Source of the DNA: Erigeron canadensis
Lineage: Eukaryota > Streptophyta > Magnoliopsida > Asterales > Asteraceae
Reading direction: 5' to 3'
NCBI RefSeq assembly: GCF_010389155.1
Contig: NC_057767.1
Span: 24,811,723 to 24,875,722, forward strand
DNA: 64,000 bases
How positions within the stretch are numbered: the first letter of the stretch is position 1; each line of letters opens with the position of its first letter. The notes under the pieces are model-generated. The model made no database searches. It was given only the letters and a program-made list of their open reading frames with translations, and was not told the DNA's origin. Shown piece by piece: positions 26,690-37,803 of the stretch. Both the position numbers and the translations under genes were made by a program.

Positions 26690-27659
26690 TGTTGGGAAAA
26701 AGTGCATTTTTCCACCACTTTGGACATCAATAAATATATGGTCGTGTGACATATATCATGAACCGTTTAGTGGGTTTTGTAGTCTCTGGCCAAGGCTACG
26801 TAAACAAACTAAGATGGGTCCAAATTGCGTTAAAGGTGAATGAGATATCGAGTCTCAAAGTTGTGTGTTTGATGCATAAGTTGGAGTTAGAAAACCTTGT
26901 CCCCCATTGATGTGGGATATAAACTTTCACTAGTTTATAAGTGGAAGTTTCTAAGCTATGTCAAGATCTTGTGTTGTGTTTTACTCTGGCTCCTACCCGC
27001 GCGCAGGGGGGTGCAGAAAACGGGTTTCTGGGTCAAAATTCTCTGAACCAATGCATGTACGCGCGACCTGCGGACATGAATGCAGCTCGAAAAATTGGGG
27101 CCCGCGCGGGGCTCCTTTTTGCTGCGATCCGAGATAAACCCGACCCGGGTTTTGACCCGTTTAAGAAAGATCTAGAATAAGCTTTTGGCATGCTTCTAAC
27201 TCTGAAACTGATATCATAATTATCAGTCTTGTAACTGATAAATGAACTCACCATTATAGCTGCTTTATGGTCAGTTTTAATTAGCTTCATTATGATATCA
27301 GTTACAGCTTTGTGCATATAAGGATGTCATGGACTTGTGAAAAATATATAACAAACACATAGTTCGTACTACACACACATACTCTTTTAGGGTTTAAGTT
27401 TTCTGAAACAACATCCATCCCTGTGTTCCATTCTTCTTTCAGGCAAGTGATCAACGTCAGTACGCTGCTTTCAACCGGTGTACCCTGGGAACAGACGGCG
27501 AATCTGTTTAAGGGAATTGTGTCAAACACAAGCCCGGTTATATTTTGTTTTATTACGTTTCCTTTGTTTTGCAGGATTCTTCGTGAGGCTAATTTTATAC
27601 AGTTTTGTTTTTCATTCTGTTCTTCTTTTAATTGCTTCATAATAATCTATCATTTTGTA

Positions 27660-27702
<43 letters not shown>

Positions 27703-27737
27703 AGGAATTACATATTGTTATTATACTGTTTCCAACA
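26690..27737 (+). repeat. 3' LTR of the copia element (1048 bp)
   Basis: Begins TGTTGGGAAAAAG and ends TTTCCAACA like the 5' LTR, but keeps the segment missing there (about 27121-27278) and has a longer (TA)n run near 27668-27700. It is presumably the more complete version of the family's LTR. Confidence 0.9.
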
Positions 27738-29280
27738 AAATCTAACCGTAGTTATCACTCTAAATATTAGTTGAGAATTAGATACAAATAATAATCAAGT
27801 GCAAAAATTAACCATTCTAAATATATTTGTTAGAGTGACTTAAGGGTAGTTTGAAAATATTATAAAAAGTGGTGAAATTTTTAAGATACTGAGCAAATTT
27901 GTTTTATATGAGATTATAGATTATGGGTCATGATCCTATAATAACCAATTAACCACAGTAATTACCTAGATGACAACTGATGGACATTTCGACCATTAGA
28001 GTTAACCTTAGGCACTTTTCAAAAAAAAAAAGTTAACCTTAGGCTGGACATTCTAAATATAAGGTAACCACGTATATATGACTTGAAGTTTGAAGTTCAT
28101 ATCATGTTTGACTTAAAAACAACTTGAAATATCTTTAGGTCATGACTATATCATAATCAATTAACCATGGTATTTACCTAGGAAAAAATGTCACTTTTCT
28201 AATAACCACTATTTCCAAAATTTATTTTTATTTTATGTTGATTTTGAATTAAGATAATTATGTATTTACATATCCCGTATTATAAAAATGAGATAAATTC
28301 ATAAAAAGTAACCTTTTAACTCAAAATTTTTAGTAAAGTGAATATATTAAGTTTTCGTATATTAAAAATATCTCATGCTTAAAATTTTCTCAATAAAAAT
28401 AACATCGTTAGTTTTTAACGTCAGCTTTACGTTAAGTGCCACGTTAACTTACACGTCATTAGAAAATGCTTATATGGACGTTTGAATGTATACATATATA
28501 AAACAAAACTATGTATGAATTTATATTTTCCAATAAAGTCCATGTAAACATTTTTAATAACGTGTCAACGTGACAGAGTGTTAACGCTAAAAATTAACAA
28601 TATTCTTTTTATTGAAATTTTTTTAAAAATAAGATTCGTTTATTATACTAAAAACAAATATCTTTATATGAAAACAAGATACGTTACCCGGGCAATGCCC
28701 CGGGAAACATTATATTTATTGTGTTTCGTACTATGTAAAAATTATTACATGCTTTTAGAAACATTATTTAGTTCAAAACCTGAGTTGATATTGATTTTTT
28801 AATGGGTAAGCAATTATAAATTAGAAAAAATCGACGATATATTTTTATAACAAATTAATATATTTTATAAATTCTAAAAGATAATAAGTATGAAAGTAGA
28901 ATATTTAAAATAAAAAAGTAAATTAATAATAAAAACATAATTAAAGCTAATTTCTTAAATTATTGAAAATAGAAAGTTAAAAAAAAATAGTCCATAATAA
29001 TAAAACATCATCTGAAATAACATTGAAACTAATAAGTATAGCAATCAAATTTTTCAGGCAATGGTTATGTGTATATATCCAAAACATACACCCTACTGTT
29101 ATGTATATATATACTATGTAATAGTTCACTTATACTAAGATGAGATAATTTTAAAAAAGTTAAAAACTTAAAAAATAATAATATGTAATAAAATATAACA
29201 TAGGTCCAAAAGAAAATAAAGCAACCCACTAAAAAAATAAAAATGTGTCAAAGAAAAAAAAGAAAAAAAAATCCGTTACT
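27738..29280. other. AT-rich intergenic region with internal duplications
   Basis: No gene was recognised. It contains the second copy of the repeat flanking the copia element (27990-28130). A further pair of similar segments lies near 27920 and 28140 (ggtcatga...ataat/caa.caattaaccay), suggesting a local duplication of about 220 bp. A hairpin cccgggcaatgccccggg at about 28687 resembles a Helitron-type stem-loop but has no CTAG beside it. Confidence 0.4.
27990..28130. repeat. Dispersed repeat, copy 2 (right of the copia element)
   Basis: Matches 20895-21008 in the same orientation, from cgaccattagagttaacctt to aacaacttgaaat. It carries an extra stretch with an A-run near 28020. Confidence 0.6.
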
Positions 29281-29288
29281 AACTTTGT

Positions 29289-29308
29289 TTTTAATATATA
29301 TATATTAA
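29289..29308 (+). promoter_or_regulatory. Possible TATA region of the PORR gene
   Basis: The stretch ttaatatatatatattaaaa lies about 550 bp before the start codon and about 150 bp before a donor-like A|GTAAGT at 29453. The distance is reasonable only if the leader contains an intron (see the gene entry). Confidence 0.3.
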
Positions 29309-29855
29309 AACAAAATCCCACGGGGCCAAATTTCAGTTGTTGGAATGCGCGAATTAGACAGTCAAACGCAGTTTTCACATAAGCAGTCAAAACCCTGGTC
29401 TCTGACTCTTTGATTTTAGGCTTCATCTTCTCCATTATCATTAACAACAACAGTAAGTCACTGTCTTTCTGTCTGTTTGATGCTTCATTCATTAGTTTTT
29501 GGCTATTCTGTACCTTAAAGCTTATATAAACACATGTTTATTTATTTTTATGAATTTCACTGTTTTGTGAGGGTTTCTTGATTGTGTTATTCTGTTAACT
29601 GAAAGAGATCATTTTGTCCCTTAGATGTATACATACCTTTTAGCTATGATCAAACTTGCGCAATCTAAATAGCATTCTGTCCCTTAGCCGTCAACAGAGA
29701 CACCACAAATAGTCTGCAAAATAAACAAGTTATAACTTTCTGTTACCACCGTCTTTTTAAAACCTTTTGCTGATTTCATTATCGGGTATTAGCTCCTTTG
29801 TAAATTGTACTCGTACCTTTTTTTCAACTTCCATCTTATTATACGATAATCAACC

Positions 29856-31115
29856 ATGATTGTTGATCAGTCCTGTCATAAAACGCTCAAAAAGCTTTTA
29901 ACTTTTTCGTCAAATTCCCTTTTTTTCACACTCGTAAATCGTTACAAACTCCCTTTTCAACACACCCAGAAATGCAGCTACACAAATGTATACATGAAAT
30001 GGAAAAAAGATTCATACTTTGACACTATTGAATCAATCCATAACTCTATGAAACTGAAACCCATTATCGCTCTCAAGAACTGTATCATTGCCTCACCAGA
30101 AAAATGCATTCCGATTTCTGATGTTTCCAAAAAAGGCTTACAATTAGATATACCCATTAAGGTTGCTAAGTTTCTGAGACTGTACCCATCTGTTTTTGAA
30201 GAATTTACGGGCCCGAAATATAATTTGCCATGGTTTAGGTTAACCGATAAGGCTATTTTGCTTGATGATGAAGAACAGCGTGTTTATAGGGATTTTAAAG
30301 ATGATTTAGATCTAAGATTGAAGAAGTTTATACTTATGAGTGTGGAAAAGAGGTTGCCTTTGAAGATAATACAAGGGATGTTGTGGTATTTAGGGTTGCC
30401 AGATGATTATTTGCGTAATTTAGAAGGGCAAGTTGGTGGCTGTTTTGAGCTAGTCGAAATGGGTGATGGGTTAAAAGGTTTATCAGTAGTGAATAGTGGA
30501 AATTGTGAAAGGATTATGTCAGTACTTCAAAGGAATGCGTTGAGGAATGGAAGTTGTATCGGTGGACCAATGGACGCTATTGCAATTCCGTTGTTTCCGT
30601 CTAAAGGTATGAGGTTGAGGACGAAGATTTTGGATTGGCTGGATGATTTTCAGAAACTTCCATATGTTTCACCATATGAGGAATGTCTGAATTTGTGCCC
30701 CGATAGTGATGTGGCTGAGAAACGGGTCCTGGGTTTGCTTCATGAGTTGCTTACTTTATTTGTTGAACATTCTGCTGAGAGAAAGAGGATTTTGTGTTTG
30801 AGAAAGTACATGGGATTGCCACAAAAGGTTCATAAGGCATTTGAGCGACATCCCCATGTGTTTTATCTATCATTAAGGAATCATACGTGTACTGCGATAT
30901 TAAAAGAAGCGTATTGTGATGAAACGGCCATAGAGGTCCATCCTCTTGCCGAGATAAGGAAAAAGTACATTGATTTGGTGAAAGAATCAAAAGTTATATT
31001 GAAGAAACGAAGGATGCGGAATCATTCTTTATGTGTGGGTGATGAGGATGTGAAGTTGGATTTAGGTGAAGACGAAACTTATAATGCAAGGTTAGTTAAT
31101 AGTAATAGTTATTAG
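29856..31115 (+). CDS. PORR-domain protein (WTF9-like), organelle group II intron splicing factor
   Basis: An uninterrupted 419-codon ORF starts at ATG 29856. After about 45 residues rich in Ser, Lys and Phe (a likely mitochondrial or plastid targeting peptide) comes the PORR domain: LKPIIALKNCI, SKKGLQLDIPIKVAKFLRLYP, VFEEFTGPKYNLPWFRLT, then a long helical region with LPLKIIQGMLWYLGLPDDY, and later LFPSKGMRLRTKILDWLDDFQKLPYVSPYE and MGLPQKVHKAFERHPHVFYLSLRNHTCTAILKEAY. PORR proteins bind organellar RNA and support group II intron splicing; WTF9 acts on mitochondrial ccmFC and rpl2 introns. The exact orthologue cannot be fixed by eye. The tail from about residue 375 is basic, then acidic. 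A donor GTAAGT at 29454 suggests an intron in the 5' leader, as the coding part is a single exon. Confidence 0.92.
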   Translation: MIVDQSCHKTLKKLLTFSSNSLFFTLVNRYKLPFQHTQKCSYTNVYMKWKKDSYFDTIESIHNSMKLKPIIALKNCIIASPEKCIPISDVSKKGLQLDIPIKVAKFLRLYPSVFEEFTGPKYNLPWFRLTDKAILLDDEEQRVYRDFKDDLDLRLKKFILMSVEKRLPLKIIQGMLWYLGLPDDYLRNLEGQVGGCFELVEMGDGLKGLSVVNSGNCERIMSVLQRNALRNGSCIGGPMDAIAIPLFPSKGMRLRTKILDWLDDFQKLPYVSPYEECLNLCPDSDVAEKRVLGLLHELLTLFVEHSAERKRILCLRKYMGLPQKVHKAFERHPHVFYLSLRNHTCTAILKEAYCDETAIEVHPLAEIRKKYIDLVKESKVILKKRRMRNHSLCVGDEDVKLDLGEDETYNARLVNSNSY

Positions 31116-32880
31116 AAAGTTGATAGGATATATGGTTCATTAATTCCCCTGTTTGCTAAATCTTTTACAATTTTCCATTACGGACAGATAAAAAAGCTCA
31201 ACATTTTAAAAGCCAGAAATTCATGTTACACAACATTTGGTATCTTCAAAATAATGAATGAATTTTTGTATATAGATCACACTATGAGATATGTTATGTT
31301 ATTTTATGCTGAATAATGTTGAAATACAAGTTTTAAGAAAGAATGTTTAGTTACTGAAATGATGCAAAATTTACCAAATCCTTGTAAAAGTATGGCAAGC
31401 ATGCTTGATATAAGTCTTCATGGTGGGCTGAATGATTAGGTTAGGCCACTTAACTCTATTATTAAGACGTCCACAAAGCACGCCTGAGGCTAGTGTTGGC
31501 AATTTCGACCCATTTGACTTTCAAAAGGTTGCTTTGAGTAAGTTGTCTTTTATTTTAAACCGGTCAATAACAAAATAAGCCAAAGATGAACAGCCAAAAT
31601 GGGTTGAATACGCCCAAAGGCTTGTGGTCAGTTAGTGTCATTCCTATTGTTTAGTTATTCCTGGACCAACTAACGGAACTAGTATATAAATGTGCATTTG
31701 TTGACATGCGGTCCTTATCTGCCAGCTCACATTAATAATACGAAAGAAAAAGGAAGACTTAGTAAAAGAATTTATAGAAAATCGATTATGAAAGGAAGGA
31801 TACACTTCACTCTGTAGACAGGCAGAAGGTTTCCGTTACTTATTTATAAGTAGATTATGTGTAAACAGAGTTGGGGGAACAAAACGGAATGAAACAATTA
31901 CATTGTATTGACTTGATATATACTAATGATTACGAAGAGAATAATCAGAATATATAAAGTCTTGCTTAGCATTAGTTTTAAATGAAAGGAAATTTAAAGA
32001 AATGATTGCTGCTTGACTTTCTGGAAGTCAAACTGCGGTATTTGGTGTGCAAGCTTCAAGTTAATACATATAACCGATTTTAATTGATTTTTATGGAAGT
32101 TTAAAGTGTTACACTATTACTACTATAATCGACAAGCAAGTACAATTCAAACAAATGTGAGTTGTTCAAGTTTATCTTTACCTCATCTAATGAATAATTG
32201 ACTTATCTGAGAAAGTCAAACCATCCAAAATATCCAACATGACATGCTTTGTAAACTGCCAAAGATGTTTAACAAGACTTTTTATTTTGAAAAGAAACAA
32301 TGATTTTAATTGAAAACTTGGTATGGATTTGAGCAACAATGTTGTAAGATGTTTGATAGAAGCTTATGATTTTCTCTGAATATACTCCAATGGTTAGTTG
32401 GTTATTATTCATATCATGAATTGATGAGAAACTCATATTAATGCTTGAAAAGTTCCTAAAATTTTGCAAGTATTTTTTTAGTTACATCTGATGTATGTTT
32501 AGTTATGTTTTAATACATAAAGATTCTTAACCATGTAGAGTGTAGACATTCTGCAAATATATATCAGCTGCTGGCCTGCTGCAGCCTTTTCAATTCTATC
32601 AGATTGCTATACTTTTTTATTAATTTTGTTCATATATAACTTTGGCACCTTTCTTAACTTCTTTTTTTTTTTTTGCTGATTTACTATATACTTATTGTTG
32701 TGTTCATTAGTCACTAGCCCAAAGGATTGTTAGTTTCTGCATGTAATCAGGTATACGGTATGTAGAAAAATGTGACCATTTGCGTGTATATGTGTGACAT
32801 AGAAGATGACGTGCTGGTTGTGGTGCTGTTTAACCTACTTTTTTTAGTACATCAGTTATAACTTATAAACTGGTGAAAGT
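31116..32880. other. Downstream and intergenic region, nothing recognised
   Basis: The first few hundred bases should include the PORR gene 3' untranslated region. The rest has no ORF, RNA gene or repeat boundary that I can support. Confidence 0.4.
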
Positions 32881-33150
32881 CGCCTAAAGCATTAATAAAA
32901 GGCTAAAAGCCAAATGTTAGCCCAACCGGACATTTAATGCCCTTTATGTCTTTCAGCGAAATGTTGGTCATGGGTTCAAAACCTTTGAAAGGCATATTGG
33001 GAAGTGCTTGCCAATGAGGTGGGGCATGGGGGTTTTCTCTAGCATTTAGCTAGTTTCCTCCAGAACGGTAGTGGGACTTCCACCGCCAGTTATGCCCTCA
33101 GATTGACTGTGTTGGTGACGTGATCGATCTCTACTAGACGATGAAGAGGC

Positions 33151-33836
33151 TGTTGGGTTTGTGAAGGCCTTTGGGCCTACTAGCCCAGGCAGGTTCTATT
33201 GAGGTTAATTAAGAGGCCGACCAGTTCCTTGTCCAACAAGCAAAGAACCCTAATCTGTTTAGCTATATATAGTCTTGTCTTTCATTGTAATTCTAAGTTG
33301 TATTGAGCTTAATAAAAACCGTAGTTGCAGCCGTGGATTAGTTCACACACTTTGTGTGAGATACCACGTTATATACTCGTGTTCTTCTTTAACTTTTTGT
33401 TTTGCTTCCACTCTGCAACCTATTGTTCCTAACAAGTGGTATCAGAGCCATGTTGGTTCTTAAGATCAGTTTGATTGAAATTTGGTTGTGGTTGCTGCTG
33501 TTCGAATTATCTTAATTCGTTTGCTGCTGCTACTGTTCGGTTTTGATCTGTTCTGATTCTGCTGTTTGCTGCAAATTAAGCTGCTGCTTGCTGCTGTTTG
33601 TAGCCTTCTGCTGCTGTTTCACAGCTTTTCTGCTGCTGCTGGAACTGCTGTTTTCTTCCTGTCAGGTCTGTACTGAAGCTGGTTTGCAGCTGTTGCTGCT
33701 GTTCCGCTGCTGTACATCACCAAAAACCGCCTCTGTTTGCAGCCAACTGCTGCTGGTGGATCTCGGGTTTAGGGTTCCTGTTTTGGGGTTTTTTGGTGGT
33801 TTTGATTGATTGGAAGTTGAAGGTTGCTGTTATTGT
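33151..33836 (+). mobile_element. Truncated copia-type element: LTR, primer-binding site and leader
   Basis: An LTR of 284 bp (33151-33434) starts TGTTGGG and ends CCTAACA. Two bases later comes TGGTATCAGAGCC (33437), the standard primer-binding site complementary to initiator tRNA-Met. The leader that follows is rich in ctgctg/gctgct repeats. Instead of gag, the sequence changes at about 33837 into xylulokinase gene sequence. No second LTR was found downstream before 35 kb. The small LTR size would also fit a TRIM-type non-autonomous element. Confidence 0.75.
33437..33449 (+). promoter_or_regulatory. Primer-binding site (initiator tRNA-Met type)
   Basis: TGGTATCAGAGCC sits two bases after the LTR end and matches the usual plant copia primer-binding site. 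Confidence 0.85.
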
Positions 33837-34820
33837 ATAATTCTTAAGTATGATTCTAATCTCATTGACTCTCAAAGTCAAAGGTGGACTATGATTATTC
33901 TTTCACTACATATATGTTTATTAGTACCCATTCATCTCATTTTATCAGATGGTAAACCATCGATGTACCCTCAAAAATTTCGAAGACGACACGTTGGATG
34001 GCATCATTGAACATGAAGGAGAGGAGTTGGATCCCCCTTCCAATGATAGGATAGTATATTTACCAAAAATTGTTTCGCATGACGGTTTAAAAGGGATTAT
34101 CACATTTACATGTGCCAATAAATCGCTTTTAAGTGTTTGAGTATAGTGGAAGTGATTTTAGTTAGCTGATTGTTTTGTGGTCAAATTATCCATATGTGTA
34201 GCCAGTGTAGATATTTCTGCAACAAAAACTGATTATGATCATCGGATTATAAAAGGTCCTTTTTTAGAGCTAATTAACTGATTCTGATTGTTTCATATGA
34301 CATTATCGATCAGTTTTAAAACACAGTTCCTAGCACCCCTTAATTTTATATTTGTATTGTTTTCTGACAATATTGCATATCTGAGAACTGATCAGAGGGC
34401 ATCAGCAAACTATAGCATTTTGAGCAAGCTAGCTACTATTTTCGGCTGTAATGTCCACACCGTGCAAATACCAGGCAAACCCTCCAAAAATTAAACAAAA
34501 ACACAGTACCGTTTTGAATCATGACTGACTTTGGTTTTGTTGTACTTATATGCAGATTCAGTTTCATTAGGGCCTACATTGAGGGCTGCCCATGGTTGGC
34601 TGTGCAATAATGAGGATAGTTTTGTGCCGAAATCTTCCATGTATAAAGATAAGTTAGAGAAGACGCCTTTTGCTGATGAAACGAATGGAAAAACCGGCTT
34701 GTTCATATAAATTAGGAAGATGAGATCTAGTATGAGCATTTGATTACATTGAAGCTCTGTTTTATGTACAGTTTGGGTAGTTCTTTACATAACATTCTAG
34801 TAATAAGCTCATTCGAATTC
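33837..34820 (+). pseudogene. Xylulokinase 2 pseudogene fragment (3' half, introns retained)
   Basis: The sequence follows the minus strand of 3445 down to about 2200 in order: intron 8 end, exon 9 (about 33950-34049), intron 9 with the same internal landmarks, part of exon 10 (about 34401-34483), exon 11 (about 34556-34710) and 3' flank to ctagtaataagc. Because introns are retained it is a DNA-level copy, not a processed one. Damage includes a changed end of exon 9, loss of most of the first half of exon 10, the stop TGA at the join, and an internal deletion of exon 11 that removes the segment after FGCKLVA of the parent. Upstream exons 1-8 are missing; the left border abuts the copia leader. 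Confidence 0.9.
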
Positions 34821-34869
34821 GGATACAAACTAGTTTTTTGTCCCCGGCCCCAGGAGACATTACTTAACA

Positions 34870-35530
34870 TGTAAACATGTGGAAAATTATATAAAATGAA
34901 ATTTTTGTGTCAAAAGTTATAAGGTGAAAAGTTATGTGATAAAAAGTAAAGAAAAATGAAACGTTGGTGGCTGAAGTTGAAAAAATAAAAGTATAAAAAG
35001 TAAATTGAACAAAACTTTGTGTGAAAAGTAGAAGAAATAAAAGTGATATGGCAAAAAGTAGAATGACGAAAAATTCGTAAATTTATGTGATAAAAAGTAA
35101 AGAGAATGAAACTTTCGGGACAAAAGTTAGAAAAACAAATGTATAAAAAGTAAATAACACAAAAATTTCGTGCAAAAATAAAAGACATAAAAGTTATGTG
35201 ACAAAAAATAAAAGTTTAAAAGCATCTGTGATAAAAAGTAAAAAGAATGGATTTTCGTGGCAGAAATTAGAAAAACAAAAGTTTAAAAACTAAATAAAAC
35301 AAAGCTTTCGTGCCAAAAATAAAAGAAATTAAATTTATGTGACAAAAAGTTAAAAGTTTCCATCATAAAAAGTAAAAAAAAAATGAAACTTTCGTGGCAA
35401 AAGTTAGAAAAACATATGTTTAAAAACTAAATAAAAGCAAACTTTTGTGCTAAAAGTAAAAGAAATTAAAGTTATGTGACAAAAGTTAAAACGTTAAAGT
35501 TATGTGGCAAATATTAAGAAACCTTAAGTT
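34870..35530. repeat. A-rich tandem repeat, period about 140 bp
   Basis: Four units start near 34936, 35088, 35228 and 35364, each opening with (tga)taaaaagtaaa and containing rgaatgaaactttcgtgg (variants), aaaagttagaaaaaca and gttatgtgacaaaa. Spacing is 152, 140 and 136 bp. Strongly purine-biased on this strand. ORFs on the minus strand are products of the repeat and not genes. Confidence 0.7.
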
Positions 35531-36494
35531 AAAAGGTTAAAGTTAGTTGATAGGGACCATTGTTGTAACAAATTTAATGACAGGTACTATAATTGCAGGA
35601 AAAAATTAACAGCCGTTAGATGATGAGGACTATTGCTGCAACGAATTTAACGATAGGGACTAAAAGTGTTGAAAATGTATGATGCACGCAAACCGATTCA
35701 TGCTTTTTAGTATATGTAGTAATTTGGAAGTTAGCGAAATCATTTTTCTAGTATTCTTATTCTCTTTTTTTTTTTCGTCTTTGTTTTTGTAACTTGCTTG
35801 TGTTTAATTTGATGTTATTAATTTATGAATATGAGAATAGATTTTGGTAAAATGAGTTTAAATCTGGTTTGGTAGTTAATAATTAAATCCTTATTGGACA
35901 TTAAAGATCTTACTTGCTAAATGAACTTATATTTGTGTGCTAGCAGTTGGATAAATGATATTGTTGATTTGCAATGGATCAAAAAGTTCAAAATGGTTTA
36001 TCAGTAGGTCATTAAGAAAAAAAAGTTTTTGCTAACATCAAGTTTGAGCTGGCTTGAATGGTAGATTGGGGGTTTCGTCTCCCTCTACAAAACTAGTTCG
36101 GTCCGTGCTAACCCCTTACCCTTGGATTGCATGCTAATGTTTTGACAAAGTATTCAAAACTTATAACGGATGAATGTAAAATGTCGTAATACTAATATTG
36201 AGTGAGATTAATTACCAGTCCTCCTTGTGTTCCAATACATATTGCAACCACAATCCCAAACATGAATTTTCACATCAATTCATGAAACCCTCATTGTTAT
36301 TGTATGAAATTAACCCTCATAATCTCATATATGTTGCGTGCTTAATCCACCATCCATCATTCTTTTAAACATCTCATTCTTATGTATTATCCCTCACATG
36401 AGGGGTACAATAGTCGTTTTTCACATCTCTTACTATACTTGTATCCTTTTCCAAACTACACCTTTATATCTCCATCCCAACCTATTTTTTCATC
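35531..36494. other. Intergenic; short repeated motif, no gene
   Basis: The start holds two partial copies of a phrase of the type atagggac...tgcaacgaatttaa(c/t)ga.ag(g) near 35550 and 35640, a type of sequence often found in LTR regions. No gene was recognised in the remainder. Confidence 0.35.
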
Positions 36495-36792
36495 TAGGGA
36501 TGTGCAAATGGCCCGACCCACGAAAACCCGGCCCGACCCGCGACCTACGAATGCATGAAAATCAAAACCGTGACCTGACCCGTGAAGGCCCGGACCGGGT
36601 CGGTCGCGGGCGGGTCATGGGTTTCCTTCACTTTTTTCGGTTTTTGCCTTCACCCGACCCGACCCGCGAGACCCGTAACCCGCGAATGCAATAAAAGCGT
36701 GACCAGTGGCCTGGCCCGTTTGGGTTTCGGGCGGGTCGGTTCAGGCAGGTTCCCAGTCAGGCGCGGGTCAACGGTTTTTTTGCTCATCCCTA
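36495..36792. mobile_element. Non-autonomous hAT-type element, GC-rich interior
   Basis: The ends are TAGGGATGTGCA and TGCTCATCCCTA, and the flanks ttttcatc (36487-36494) and ctttcatc (36793-36800) form an 8-bp duplication with one mismatch, as expected for hAT transposons. The 298-bp interior consists of repeated cccgacccg / cgggtcggg and is much more GC-rich than its surroundings. The two ORFs across it are low-complexity translations. Confidence 0.75.
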
Positions 36793-37781
36793 CTTTCATC
36801 CCCACCAACACAACAAAGCGCTTGCTCCCTCACCTACAATCTCTACCTCTCTTTCTATACATATATTTAATATTGTGACTTTTATTAACACCTTTTTAAC
36901 AAAAACAAATACATTCTAGTTACCCTTAAACAAAGATCTCTAATGTTTTTAAAGGTATTTGATGATTTTCTATGTATCGTTTTTTTCATTTATTATTTGT
37001 TAAATTTTTATTCAATTTTATTTATGTTTATATTTTTTCTTTCATACTACTAAACGAATAATAAACTTATATGTTTTTTTCAGCTTATTTATTTATTATA
37101 AATTTGTCTTGGGTTAAATGTCAGCAAACTCAACGTAAACTTTACACAAAATTTGAAAAATAAACCGATATTAATTGATTTTTTCTCTTTGTTCAATTAT
37201 TGATAATAATTATGGTTTATTAGATTGTATTACCTGTATTAAAGATTGTAGTATGTTGAAACTTCATATTAAGTTATAAAAAAACTACATGTATTATACT
37301 AACGAGGTATTTTATAAGTACACAAATAAACAAACATTTTAAAGATATTATTTAAGTATATATACCAATGAAACATAAACTACAATGCTAATTAGTTATT
37401 AGAGACCAAAAAAAGAAAAACAAATGTCTCACGTTATGGACTCCAAAATTTGAGAAATATTATCTCTAGTCAAGATTGGAGAATTTATGACTTGAATTTA
37501 ACTCGGTTAGAAGGAATCAGGAATATTTGGAGACTCGGTCAACTAGGGGAGTATACGGATTGACATTTTATATATAAACATAATTTTTTTTTATTATATG
37601 AATTTGAATTTTAAAATCATATTAAAATCTTCAAGCCAAAGTATAATTGTTTGTAAATACTAACATTATACTTCAAAGCACAAAAATTAAGCATAATGTC
37701 ATTTGATAGATTCATGGTTCATTATCATATTGTCTATATTAAGGTTAGAACTTGTAACTCAGACTTGACTAGACGATGATT
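36793..37781. other. AT-rich intergenic, nothing recognised
   Basis: No ORF or repeat boundary that can be supported. Confidence 0.4.
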
Positions 37782-37803
37782 GGGGGGGGGGGGGGGGGGG
37801 GGG
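37782..37803. repeat. Run of 22 G
   Basis: A homopolymer of G in an otherwise AT-rich stretch. It could form a G-quadruplex, and its length may be inaccurate because such runs are hard to sequence. Confidence 0.9.

Larger units (their letters stand above)
21100..27737 (+). mobile_element. Full-length Ty1/copia retrotransposon, disabled
   Basis: Two LTRs with TGTTGG...CCAACA ends enclose a gag-pol region in the copia order (gag, protease, integrase, reverse transcriptase, RNase H). The flanks are acatc (21095-21099) and aaatc (27738-27742), a 5-bp duplication with one mismatch. By eye the aligned LTRs differ at about two dozen positions plus a few indels, which suggests a fairly recent insertion. 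The polyprotein frame has two in-frame stops (22819 and 23881), so this copy cannot make a complete polyprotein. A purine-rich gtaggggat precedes the 3' LTR as polypurine tract. Confidence 0.95.

Noticed and set aside
28687..28708. Helitron-type hairpin cccgggcaatgccccggg
   Set aside because: Neither strand has CTAG or CTRR at the right distance.
32890..33140. Possible SINE with a B-box-like gggttcaaaacc
   Set aside because: No convincing A box, no poly(A) or T-rich tail and no target duplication could be found. A similar phrase near 36050 was rejected for the same reason.
33543..33809. Cys- and Leu-rich ORF in the copia leader
   Set aside because: It is a translation of the ctgctg-type repeat of the leader and has no gag features.
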